This document shows positions 40,052 to 51,539 of a stretch of DNA of 64,000 bases, piece after piece; position 1 is the stretch's first letter, and every line of letters starts with the position of its first letter. The DNA is taken from assembly GCA_032173965.1 (NCBI GenBank), contig CM063284.1, positions 115,790,410 to 115,854,409 of the forward strand. Reading direction: 5' to 3'. The notes beneath the pieces are model-generated. The model was not told the origin of the DNA, ran no database searches, and was given only the letters and a program-made list of their open reading frames with translations. The translations under genes and the position numbers were made by a program. The stretch comes from Sitta carolinensis (taxonomy: Eukaryota; Chordata; Aves; Passeriformes; Sittidae).

Positions 40052-40716
40052 TGTTGTAGTTCAAATCCAGCTGGCACCTAAGTGCCACCCAGCTCAGTTC
40101 ATTCCCTCTCCCCTCCCAAGAGAATGGAGAGGAAAGTTGGAAATGGTAGAATCTGTCAGTCGAGATAAGAACCATCCAATAACTGAAACCAAGTAAAATT
40201 TACTACTACTAGTAAAAACAATCATTTTAATGAAAAGAGAGATAATGAAAAGAGATAGATAAAACTCAAGAAAAACAAGTGGTGCCAAATATACTTGTTC
40301 ACCACCAGCTGCTTGATACCCAACCCACTGCCCCCTCTGACCAACACCCCCTAATTTTTATACTGGGGATGAAATTCTATGGTATTATTATATATAAGTA
40401 TATAATATATATAGTATTTTATGTGTGTGTATATATATATATACACACACACACACACTTATATATATACATACACATTATATATAAGGAACATCTCTTT
40501 GGCCAGCTTGGTTTGGCTGTTCTGGATGTGTCCCCTCCCTTCTTGTGCACCTCTTCAGTGGCAGAGCAAGGGAACCTGAAGAACCCTTGACTTAGAGTAA
40601 GCACTGCTTGGGAACACCTAAACATCAGTGTGTTACTAACATTATTCACACACTGAATCTGAAACAAAGCACTGTACCAGCTGCTAGGAAAAAAATAAAC
40701 TCCAGCCAAACCCCAG
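40052..40716 (-). mobile_element. Solo ERVL-type LTR with internal microsatellite
   Basis: A third copy of the same LTR family, antisense to the plus strand. The plus-strand start TGTTGTAGTTCAAATCCAGC at 40052 and later blocks (AACAAGTGGTGCC, GGCCAGCTTGG, TGTCCCCTCCC, TTCTTGTGCACC, CTTGACTTAGAGTAAGCACTGC, AACATCAGTGTGTTA, CAGCTGCTAGGAA) match the family in order. The far end is eroded near 40716 and no convincing target duplication was found. A compound TA/TG/CA microsatellite at 40385-40487 lies just upstream of the LTR's own TATA region (TTTTATACTGG at 40357) when read in sense, lengthening the copy. Small frames on both strands inside it have no coding meaning. Confidence 0.82.
40385..40487. 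repeat. Compound TA/TG/CA microsatellite with 30-bp palindrome
   Basis: Alternating TA, TG and CA blocks. Positions 40422-40451 form a perfect 30-bp palindrome (TG arm, TA centre, CA arm), and 40421-40458 alternates purine and pyrimidine without a break for 38 bp. Such sequence can extrude a cruciform or adopt Z-DNA and is prone to length change. Confidence 0.9.
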
Positions 40717-42499
40717 ATGAGGCTCCACAGTGAAACCCCAGGTTTCAACTGAGTAGCCTTTTCAGTCCCTAAAGTTATGTAGATCAGGAATTCAAGGATG
40801 AAATTCAGAAACAAAACAATATTTTGATAGATTAAGAAAAAATTTTTTTTTTTTTAAGTCCTGTCTACAGTTTAGAAGTTGCACCTGTGGCCAGGCATCC
40901 ATTTTTTTCTTCTGAGTATATTTAAATTAATGGAGTGGCTATGTCAGCTTTTTGTATCATACCCTACAGTAGAGCTTTCCAAAACAGAAGTCATGATGTA
41001 CAAAGGGAAATAGGATATGACACCCAAAATTATCATTCTGAATGCAAAAGTTTCTGTTCTGTTTCCTAATGGTTGCAGCTGTTAACCGGGAAGGAGTGTT
41101 GGGCTCTGTCCCTTCAGCCAGGAATATGTTTGTTATCCTTAAAATTGAATTAATGGGTAAAATATGCCTAAGCTGCAAAACCTGAGCAACCTTAAGTAGG
41201 AATAATTTGATTTTTTTTCACATAAATAGTTGCTTTTATGGCTACAAATAGCACAAGAATGAAGTACCTCCCTGTGCATTTTCAGATGCAAAGTGTCTGG
41301 GTGGCAATTCGGTGATTCTTAATTAAAAATATAGTTACTTAAGTCTCTGCATAACTGTAGGATAAGCATTGTACAAAACACATAATCTAGAATTTTTACT
41401 CTAATAACCTGTACCAGCAAGCCAAAGCAGTTCTGTTATTAGTGATGTGGAGCAAACAAGTCTTGGGCCTAAGGATCTGCAGTGTCTATGAAGTCCAACC
41501 ACAAAGTGTTGATGTTGCAAAATATCAAGAGTTGAGGGAGAGCAAAGGGCACTAGTGAAAACCACTGATTACACAAACTATCTGTATATATATTGATGTG
41601 TTCTTATTTGTACATATCTAGGATTTATTGTGATAACAATCTGCATCAAACACAAACAAACCCAAGCCATTTAGAGCCATCTTATAAAAACCAATATGTA
41701 GCTTTGAGCATTTTCTCAAATCCAAAACTCCAGTCCCCAGATGTACCTCTTTATCCTGAGTATCAGCCCTCACCTGGAAAAGGTGAGGGTCATGGTTATT
41801 GGAGTATTTAAGTACATAGAGATCACAAACTCGAGATCTATTGATGTCCAAGGAAGAGAAAGAATTTTATTTAAATGCACAATGTCTATAATGAAAGTGT
41901 TAGCAGAACACTTGAAAATAAAACTTTTGGGTTTAGCTTTTTAAAAAAAAAAAAAAAAAAAAAAAATTTGGTAGGATGTATTATTATGCAAAAGCAAGAT
42001 ATTCTGTTTTCCCCCTGTAGCTTCATAAATGATGTATTTGAGAAATGGAATGTTTACATAACTACAATCATGCATATATTGTGCCTTTAGCAATTTCAAT
42101 AATATAGACAGAAAATGGAGTTATCTTCGTTATGAACTTCATGTGGACAACTTCATAAGTAGCACTGCAGTTAGATAATAAAATGAAATAAAGATAGCAC
42201 TTTAGGCCATATTCAAACCTTATTTCCATTTGTAGAGATCAAGGGTATAACAGGCTCTTTATTTGTAGACCATACAGTAACTTTACTAACTGAACAATGC
42301 ATTTTTCCTCTAGCACAGTTACATGATCCACAAGCTTCCAAATAAAAAATGTGTTCAGCTCTTCGAAGTTATTTCTTATGGCTAGTTCCCAAAGTTAAAC
42401 CACATGATAATATCAAAAGATACTTGCTATTTACTGTGTCTCTCCACCACTAAAACCCCACCAGCCTTGGCAAGAACAGCAGTTGTTAATATAAGAGTG
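40717..42499. other. Non-coding DNA; includes a retrocopy-like poly(A) end
   Basis: No gene is recognised. The notable item is AATAAA at 41917-41922 followed 20 bases later by an uninterrupted A24 at 41943-41966, the arrangement left by reverse transcription of a polyadenylated RNA. The body upstream matches no gene or repeat I recognise. Confidence 0.45.
41917..41966 (+). repeat. AATAAA plus A24: possible retrocopy 3' end
   Basis: A polyadenylation hexamer at 41917-41922 lies 20 bases before a 24-base A-run. This is the spacing expected of a processed transcript tail. CR1 elements do not make poly(A) tails, and processed copies are rare in birds, so it may be chance. No flanking direct repeat was spotted. 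Confidence 0.35.
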
Positions 42500-43990
42500 G
42501 GAATATAAAGTAATTTGACGATACTAAACTGCATGTCAAAAAGAAATGAGTACCATAGTTATCAGCCATTTTCCTAGTTATCACATGCATTCAATATGAT
42601 AAGCAAAGAGTATCTTAGTGAACCTTGAACTCTGCAGAGATGTAGATGAATTAGAGCTTTGAAGAACATGCTTTTTTTCTTATCAGCATACAAATAGATA
42701 ATAGCTTGTTTTTGGCAGGGATTCTTTATAGCTAAAGTACTTCCCCCTCAGGGAATCATACTGTCATTTGTTTTTATTTTCAAAATGAAAACAAATGGCA
42801 CTGTAACTCCTAAGGGTGAAAATGACTTCAGTCTACTTTTTCCCCTGCACTCCCATCTATTCATTTTCAGTTAGATGGAATATAGATATAGTTTTTTTCC
42901 CCCTTTGGCTTCCATTGCCACAAAATGTATTCACTAGCTGTACAGTAATTAACAGCTCTTGACTGGAAAACTGCCAACATGTACAACGTGACACTCTTCC
43001 TTTGAACACTAACAAAGTGCATAAGTAATTTATGTTGGATTAAATATCCCTAACAGGGACCCTTAAGTAACCCAATCACTTTAAACAGGCTCCACATGTA
43101 TGCTCCTGTGCAGTGAAAATGTCAGACAGTGATAACCCACTAATAGCACAGTTCTAACTATATTCCAGCCATTAGCATTTTATGACATCAATTCTCATTA
43201 AATCTGGCAAGGAAAAAGATATTAATGTTTCCCAATTTTGCAGCCAAGATGGAAGAAAAATTGAGCAAATGTAGACAGGTGCTGCCTCCCAAAAAGGATT
43301 AACATTTTTTAAAATGTAGTTGCAATTTTCTGTTAGTACCTTTGTTTGTATTGAAAGAAAGACAACAAAGAGGTAAGGGCTACAAGGACCTCAGTGGAAT
43401 CCAGCCAAGAGTGAAAGAAAAGACTGGTATTTCAGCCATTGTGCTCCCTGCTAAAGCACTGTGCCAACTCATCTTCCAACCCATTATATGAAATTTAATT
43501 TAACCTGCTATGCAATTAATTCAGATGTTCAGCCTATTTTTCTCATGGCAGAATCCCTCACACAATGCCTTATTTAAATATTAATCAGTCCTCTTTCAAT
43601 TAGGACTAATTTGCTTCACAGGGTTTCTCTCATCTTCTGATTGCAGGAAAATGGAGGTAACTTGCAACGTTTGAGGATAATTAACATGGTATTTTTATAA
43701 TACTGATACATCAAATGGGACCTTAATGAACCCCGCTGATTCCATTTAGTAAAGCATGCCTCAAAGTTATAATCAAGAGGAAAGCCATTGCCATCTGTTT
43801 AAAATACTAAGGAGCACAATTTAAACACAGAATAGTTATTTCTTTAAACTGTCCATTGTAGGGGTCTGCAAAAGTCTTTTTTTTTCATGGAAACTAATTG
43901 TACAGTATTTAAATGTGAACCTTTTATAATATATATGCAAACAATATCTTCCTAAAATGTAGAGGCCCCTCTTAATTAAACGTTGACAAA
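42500..43990. other. Possible conserved non-coding region with hairpin and TAATTA sites
   Basis: This 1.5-kb stretch has no repeat similarity and no coding frame. It contains TAATTA sites at 42946, 43678 and 43973 and a 39-bp near-perfect palindrome at 42762-42800. Its texture, high complexity with repeated homeodomain-type cores, is like that of amniote conserved non-coding elements. This is inference; conservation cannot be assessed from one sequence. Confidence 0.25.
42762..42800. repeat. 39-bp near-perfect palindrome
   Basis: Nineteen-base arms (42762-42780 and 42782-42800) around a single central C. Seventeen positions pair exactly, and the other two are T opposite G, which in a plus-strand RNA would be U-G wobble pairs. 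A plus-strand transcript would therefore fold without a single unpaired arm base apart from the tight turn. Confidence 0.88.
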
Positions 43991-44122
43991 CTCAGATATA
44001 AGTAACATTTGTTAATGTTAATTTTCCAAACATGCTGTGCATTTGATACAGAAGCAAACAGTCAGATTCTACTCTCTTCTAATGAACATACTTTGTGCTC
44101 AGAACACAACAACCACCCCCCC

Positions 44123-44173
44123 AAAAAAAGAGAAAAAAGAAAAAAAAAGGAAAAAAAAAAAAAGAAAAAAGAG
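44123..44173 (+). repeat. 51-bp polypurine A/G tract
   Basis: Unbroken purines, mostly A with isolated G, immediately after a C-rich stretch (ACCCCCCC at 44115-44122). It generates a Lys-rich spurious frame on the plus strand. Polypurine-polypyrimidine DNA can form triplexes, but nothing here indicates a function. Confidence 0.9.
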
Positions 44174-47100
44174 CTGTAGCCTTTGCAAAATAAAGGCATA
44201 TGTTGTTCATTTGTTAGTTACTAAGAAAGGCAAACAAGTTAACATTTACACATGACCAGTTGCTCACAAAATGTTCCATCTGCTACAAAGAAGGTCGAAG
44301 TTCATCTTTCTTATGTTTAGAATTGCTCTACTGTTCCTAGGTAACCTGTAGTCAAAACCCATGTGACTGAGATATCAGATCCTGACTTCATCATGAAAGA
44401 AAAGTCCTTAGTGTGAAAAAACAATGGTGAAACACAGATCAGACCCCTTGCTTAATTTTCATTCCCCTGTAAATTTTAAAAGTTCCTGATTAAGTATTGA
44501 CTGAGCCACAAAACTTGTTCTTTCTAAAGTCAAAAATATTAGTACATGTGACCTGTTGAAGATTCGGTATTTTGCTTTTCTAGTGTAAATATACTCTCCT
44601 GAATATGTGACTATGAAAAAGGAAATGTCATCACTCTGTAAATGTCAACAATTTACTATAAAAGAACATGGTACAAACCCCAAAAAATTAGTCACAGCAA
44701 TTCTGAACTTCTGAAACACGATTTCTGGCAGCTCAGCTCTGTGTGGATTTCTCAGGTACCTAAAAGTATTTCTGTCCCCTCAGCATCCCATTTTTAGTAG
44801 TTGCAGGTTTACCAACAAACATCTTCACAAAAGCAAATTTCAAAAACTTTATAGTGAGTTAATGATTTTGAAATTTCATTATGCCTGAAACAGGTTAAGT
44901 CTTAAGACTGTTAGTCAGGCTGATAGACAACCCGATCTTAAAATCCATGCGTACTTTAGAAATGGAGCAAAACCTCAGCTCTGCTCACTGGACCTCCATA
45001 AATTACAGCAGCATTGCTAAAAACTGCCCAAAAAAGAAGCATGGGCAAACTTGTTGCTGGTTGTTTTCTACCCACCCAAGGCTAGTGGGGACATCTGGGA
45101 GAACATGAATACAAGCTAAAGGGCGCAAAGGAGGAATAGTCAGCTTTCTAGCAATCTTTGTCTAAATAGTGCCACCTCTAGAGCCCCTTTGGAGCAAAAC
45201 CAAACTTGTATTATATGTAAATTGAGCTGTAGTCATCCTTGGGGACTGGGCTAAAGCCAGATAACTCTGATGTGGATACACAGAACCAAAGGCATTTTCA
45301 GCAACTTTCATATGCCTATGCTCAAATTTTTACTACCTGGAAAGCACACTACAGAATAGGTACATTTGATAATTTGTTTCTTCTCTATCTTTTTTTTTTT
45401 TTTTTTTAAAGTCCACAAATGTGTTAAAGAATACCTAAGGTCTGCTGTTGATAGAAGTGATATCCTTTATAAACTCACGGACAAGTAAAGGTAGAAATAT
45501 GGAAGTATTTGGAATATAACCTTGACCTGAATGGCCTGGTTGACTAAACCTAAATAAACACTATGTCCAAGCACAGGACATGTCTCATGATTGCAAAAAT
45601 CATGAGACATTTACTTTCATTCTATATGCGCTTATGTGGTTAATTTTAGCAACTTTTTAGTAATTCTGATCACTATTTGCTTGAATTAGGTATGTGGATC
45701 TGAGTACTTCATGGCATTTAACTTTATAAACAATGTAAAGAAACTCTTCATTTGGGGAACCACTTCCCAGTAATCAAGAATTACTCAGATTCTTCAAAAT
45801 TATCTTTTCATTCACCATTGCCTTTATCTGGCTGAACTTTGGCAAGCTTCCTCTCAAATCAGTTTGGGTTTTTTTAAGGTAAATTCAAAAAACCCCAGCA
45901 AATTCTGATGTTGGACTTCAATAATATCAATAATACCATCTCAAGAAGGACATTTGATCCAAAAGGGTAAGACACTCTTGCAGGTCACATTATCTAGACA
46001 TTACTGCATATGCTGGACCATTGCATTTTGTTTTCTTGACTGTTAAAAAATCAGAAAAAACTTGGCAGTCGAATTATAACTTGTAGTTGTGAAAATATCA
46101 TGATTTTAGATCTCTCTGAAAGGAGATAGTAAAGCAAATTTGTGATCTACAGCAATCATGTGAGGTAGACAAGAAATAAATAATATATTTATCTCAGAGC
46201 TGAAAGCTCCATAGGTAGAATGACTATTAACTCTTTAACATGGACATGACTAAGGCCCCACATTGTATAGCTGGTGCCTTTCCCATTGTCTAACCAGAAC
46301 TAGTCAAAAAAGAGTTCTAAAATGTCAAATTTTATCAAAAAAATTATCCTGGATGCAGCCTACATCTAAAATAATTCCAGTTCTCTGCTTTGGAATTATC
46401 CTGCATAAATCTTCTTAAGATATATTGTCACTGACTATTCTTTGTATTCTCTTGTAAAGAGTAAAGGATCTCTGGGTTACATCAAAAATGTAACAGACTC
46501 ATAAAAGAGTTTCTTGTGCTCTTGATAGTTGACATCCAAGTGTGTCTTGTGCCATTCAGTTGGCTGTTTTCTGCCTTCATGCTTCATCTGGCACAACTCA
46601 TCCCTGTCTATGGAGGCATTCAGAAAAAGGAGGTGACAGGCAGCCACCGCTGCGAAGAATGAAGACCGTAGTGTTTAATCAGATAGTCCATGGGGTGAGT
46701 CTGTGCTTGGTTGAGATTTATTGCTAGCATTGGACACTAAGGAATTTTGCTGGGTCCATGAAACTTCCTCACCATAGATCTATTTTTCAGAAGGAATAAT
46801 GAGAAAATTCTCACTTTATAAAGAAATCATAAAAGCAGATCAATGAATTGCACCCTTGAATGATATAGCTAAGGTGAATGCATTCAACTGAAAGACTCAA
46901 AAACTGACTGAGATAACTCAAGAGGAAACCTCACTATCCTTTGTGTATATATGCCCATTTATCAGATTTATTACCCAGATAATTTTTGAATCTTTTATTA
47001 TGGTGGCTATATCATCTCCAGTTCCAGACTGAATGGCTGCTCCATATGCGTCATCTGGAACTTGTTCAGTATTAGCACAGAGTTTTTACCACCCAGTTCC

Positions 47101-48247
47101 TACAACTGACCTGACTCCATTTACACTTATTAGCAGAGACATCTCAAGGAATAATAAAACTGGATTTATTGCAGAAAGAAATTTATTTAATGCAGAAAGA
47201 GGTTTATTTATTTTAGATTCAACGAAACACCTGTAACAAGACAGTAGGGCCAGTTAAAAATGGAGTATGTTTGATTTAATTTTAAACATATTTCTATTTT
47301 CAAGTATGAACTGCAGCTTACATGTGTCCTAATACATTTAAGATGGAAAAATAAATACATTATGAAAAAAAAAAAAAACAAAACAGGAAAAAAACCCCAC
47401 AACATTAGATCAAAATCTAAATCAGACCTATTTTAATTATCAGACCAAGTTTAAAATTTTAGAGTGCTCATTTTACCAAAATACACATTTACCAAAATGC
47501 TCATGCTGGATATCATGTGACTTTCTGAAGAGCAATGGTATTGTGGATTATTTCCAGCCCTTAGTCTACCTAACTCCTTTCTTCAGTGCTAAGCATGGGA
47601 CCTGACAGCTGTTTGAGTAAGCCATAGTTTAGACAACATATCATTGTTTTGGGAGTGCATTATACTTCTTCCTCCTTTGTTTCATGAGTCCACATAAATT
47701 TTGTAAATAAGTATTCCCTCTTAAAAGAGGAGAGTCTTTCTTTTTTTATTTTTTTTTTTTTTTTATTTTCTATGACTCAATTTCTCACAGCACAGCACAG
47801 CACAAGCAAACAATTTTTTACACCATAATGAAATATATAAGTAGCATGTTGGGAAAATAAAACAGATTTAAGTATTTTGGTGCACATTTCAAAGGGATTA
47901 TATAAAAAAGTAAGTTGAACATATTTAAAATACCATGGCACAGTCTTAAACTACAGAAAGCAAACATCCTTTTTTTTACATAACGCTCATCAAAAAAGAT
48001 GGACTGCAGCCATCAACACTGCCAGAAGTGTCAATAATTAACAGATTTGAAAATATAAGTAGCTTATGCCAATCGCACACATTTGGAAAAGGTGGCAGCC
48101 ACATATTTGGCAGTTGCATGTGTTACCTGGCTACTATATCCTCACTCAGTGTTCCACTTTGGTCACAAAAGGCAGCTTTGACCTCCGCTAAAGCCATGGA
48201 TGAAGGGCGGGCCAGGGCATCCATATGAGCAGGACAATGTGCATTCC
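44174..48247. other. Non-coding AT-rich DNA with hairpin and short tandem repeats
   Basis: No gene or interspersed repeat is recognised. Contents include a T18 run at 45390-45407, a perfect 13-bp stem hairpin at 45580-45610, a 21-bp unit present twice at 47170-47211 (TGCAGAAAGA...TTTATTTA), T-rich low complexity at 47737-47770 and three CACAG units near 47786-47803. Confidence 0.5.
45580..45610. repeat. Perfect hairpin: 13-bp stem, 5-nt loop
   Basis: Positions 45580-45592 are the exact reverse complement of 45598-45610, separated by GCAAA. It is mixed-base (contains CTCATGA) and not simple AT alternation, so it is less expected by chance. The copy is too short for a pre-microRNA. A small palindromic transposon remnant or a chance structure are both possible. 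Confidence 0.9.
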
Positions 48248-48683
48248 TGTCAAAAGTTTTGTAAGACTAACTGGCAGGTAGCTACACATGACAGAGACTC
48301 ACTCCTCTGCCCCAGAGAGACAGGGAGAGAATTGAGGAAAAAAAATTTTAAAAATGGGTTGAGATAAAGGCAGTTTAATAGGACAAAAATGGATGTGGAA
48401 AAAAAATAATAGAGAATAATATAATTGTGAATCTCAAAAAAATTATGCACAATGCACTGCTCAGTGTCAGCTGTCCCAGCTGCACTTCCTTCCAGCTTCC
48501 TGTGCCCCTCTGGCCTACTTGCTGGTGGAACAGTAGGAGAAGCTGAAAAGTCCTTGACTCAGGGTAAGCACAGCTCAGCAACTAGAACATCGGCATGTTA
48601 TTAACATTATACTCACCCTACATCCAAAATACAGCACTGTACCAGCTACTAGGAAGAAAATTATCTCAGCCAACACTAGGACA
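48248..48683 (-). mobile_element. ERVL-type LTR copy with internal deletion
   Basis: Fourth member of the LTR family, antisense to the plus strand. The plus-strand start TGTCAAAAGTTTTG at 48248 leads into ACTGGCAGGTAGCTACAC. Family blocks follow: TGGGTTGAGATAAAGGCAG TTTAATAG at 48356-48382 (the reverse of the LTR polyadenylation region), CAGCTGTCCCAGCTGC, GCCTACTTGCTGGTGG, CCTTGACTCAGGGTAAGCAC, and TACTAGGAAGAAAATTATCTCAGCC near 48648. At about 436 bp it is some 150 bp shorter than the complete copies. The missing part is the middle, where its siblings carry the TATA region. No target duplication is clear. Confidence 0.82.
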
Positions 48684-51539
48684 GCTCATTACACCACCTC
48701 CCTTCCTTCCCTTAATTACATTGATACTGCTGTCACCACACTGGAGGGGATCTGGACCACAAATGAGAACATTCCCTTTGGGGAAAGAAAAACATAGACA
48801 TTTTCCTTAGCTAAATATTTAGAAGCTTACTGCTTCTCCTCAGTGAATGGAGACCAACCAATACTTCATCAATCTACCCTTGCAAAGGGCAGCCACGTCT
48901 CCATTTAGGCATTGCCTCAATTTGAAAACATTTGAAAGAAACATGTGCCATATCTGAAATACAAGGCAAAAGCTCAAAGAACAACATAAAGTGAGGGTAA
49001 CTACTAAATTTCATTATTTTGAGCCTGTAGCTCCATTTCTGAATTACAGAAGAGAGACATCAAATCAGAAAGAAAATAATTTTGTCTCCAGGAGCCAAAT
49101 GATAAAAGTGTTCTGAAAATAATGTATACTCCATTACCAGAGGGATGGGGGTGAGTTCTATGAAGGCTTAGCTTCCACTGGGAATGAATAGAGATTGAAG
49201 ACATTGTCTTGTTCAATCCTGGGATATGCTTCCCAGTTTTGGATTTGCCAGTCTGATGTACAGTTTCCAGCAAGATACCCACCATCAGATCCCTGGGAAT
49301 GAGACCTGAACAGCACATGGTTGGAGCCATTTGCAGCATTTTGCATCCATGTCCCACTCCTCATCAAAATGCACGACACGAGAAGAAATGAAAGGTACTA
49401 CTCTGTTTTTTCACCATACTCTCATTTCTATTTACAGTGGCTGAACCACCCTAAATAACAACCTTTTTCTACTTCATATTTACACATACTGTGTTGCTGG
49501 ACAAAAAAAATAGTATCTAGAGAGAACTGCTGGAGACTCAGATTTACAATCTGAATGAGAAAAATACTCGCTTTGCATCTGCAGCTACATTGATACAGAA
49601 ATTATTTTAAAATGTGAAACTGAGAATTTTGAAGAACTAGTAACTTCAAGTCTGAGCATTCCAAGATAAACAGATAAAACTGTCATTGCTAAAAGAAATC
49701 ATAGCTTGACAGCATGGAGAAAATAAATATAAGTGCTTGCAGCAATACTTTGAATGAATAACACAAATATCAGAGAGATGACACCTTTTTCTTGCCCAGC
49801 TCAGGAACTGCCAACAGGTTAAGCTCTAAAGCAAATTCAAAATCATGTATTATGGAAAAGTGTATTCCTACTGTAGAAATTTGTCTGAGCTATTTTTCAG
49901 AAATGTTGCCTGATACAAGTATTCCAGTAATTTTTGATATGCAGTTAAAAAGCAATAAATTTACAAGATCATGCATTTCAAGTATTTTCAGCTATAAAGT
50001 TGAAGAAACTAAAATATAAAATGGAGGCCTAAAAGCATTTTTTTAAAAAAACTTCCTTGATAAATCCACTACAGGGAGAACAATAAGAAAATAATGAACA
50101 TTTTTTTCCAATATCTCTGGGAACTTGATCTTTGAATTACAATAGAATGTGGTCCAAGATCAGATTTACTAGTCTTGGGCAAAAAAATAAACCTTATAGT
50201 TTTGTTGGTAATGTTTTTCCATAGCTGGTATTTTTGTTGGTGACATTTTTCCATTGCTGTTTCTTTAAAGTAGCTTTCATCTTAGAAAAAAGCTTCAATT
50301 TATACTGCATTACTACCTAATGACTTAGAAAAGAATCTTGTTTAAGGGGGAACATAGTCTATTTACTGTGGACGTTACATTTAAAAACTTCCAATACTAT
50401 TGATGTAATTTAGTTTAGGATTAGAAACCGTGATGGGCAAAATTTTTTTGCAAATGCTTAGATTTGCTTGGATATCAACCCCCACAAGTTATTTCTTTGC
50501 TATGAGATCACTTTTGAATGGATTTTGGCACCTGAGGAATTTTTCATTTTTGGAGGAAGATGAAGAAGTGAGTAAAGGCAGGAACAAGGTGTCTCATACT
50601 TGATAAAGGTGAATGAAGACATGCCAGTGAACAAGAGAGCATTATAAATCTACTCGGCCAAATATAGCATGGATATGGAACAGCTGGCTATGCCTGCCAC
50701 TCCCGTTAATATTCTGCTACATCCACTGACATCTAAGTATGTAGTAGTTATTACATGCTAAAGTCTGCAGAATCCATCCATCACTTCCAAGTATTAGTCT
50801 CAGCATATGGCTCTTTTGTGCACAGATGGATCCAGTTCTGCAGCCTATATTCAGCATAATGATCACTAGTAGTATCCTTGGACTTCACTGTGATCTCTGC
50901 AACTTTAATTCCACTGACTTGAACAAAATTCCCCCGATGTACAAAACTGTGAAGGAGCTCTGGACCCTTGTTTTAGTGACCTCAGTCACACAGGCACTAT
51001 TTGACAAGGAAATGTTTATGTGATCATAAATTTTAACATACTGAAATATTAAATTGAAGATGAACACATTATGTGCAATATTTATCAAAAAAATTAATGA
51101 ACCGTTAGCCAGTGAAAACAACAAAATACATTTTCTTGGTGTAGGAAACAAAACCAAATTCTGATTCTTTCCAGAAGTGTTGTTGGTTTCCTGTTGGTTT
51201 GGATTTTTTTTTAAGTTAACTGTTTAAAAGGAAGGTAACTGGGGGATACAGCACAATCTAAACAACAGCGGAAGTTTTAACTTCAGAAATGCAAAGCTTC
51301 TCAAAACATATTCAGGAAAACAAGCTGTATGTAAGCTGATAAAATTGTACGCACTGATAATTCCCCAACATCTCCACTTTACTACAAAGTGAAGGTATTG
51401 TTATGTTAAACAGAAATATATTTTTCAGTAATACACTGAAATCCTATTTCCCAGCAATTCTTTCAGGACAGGCAACATTATTGTAGTATTTTCACAATGC
51501 ATGATTACAGAACTTGTTAACAAGAAAAACTAAATGAAC
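48684..51539. other. Non-coding DNA, no identified repeat
   Basis: No gene is supported. A 32-bp-period tandem duplication (TTTTGTTGGT...TTTTTCCAT) occurs twice at 50200-50262. Overlapping minus-strand frames of 117 and 73 codons at 49004-49379 have no recognisable domain. Confidence 0.5.

Noticed and set aside
40279..40814. Open frames of 103 and 131 codons over 40.28-40.81 kb
   Set aside because: They run through an LTR and its TA/CA microsatellite, with repetitive Tyr/Ile/Thr/His coding; they are not genes.
44037..44255. A Lys-rich plus-strand frame
   Set aside because: It is produced by the A/G low-complexity tract at 44123-44173.
40052..48683. The two same-orientation LTR copies at 40.05 and 48.25 kb as the ends of one provirus
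   Set aside because: The 7.5 kb between them carries no gag, pol or env reading on the minus strand and looks like unique sequence. The two LTRs also differ strongly in length and decay, so independent solo LTRs are more likely.
49004..49379. Minus-strand frames of 117 and 73 codons as a coding exon
   Set aside because: Two different frames are open together, no clear acceptor or donor bounds either, and no family is recognised.
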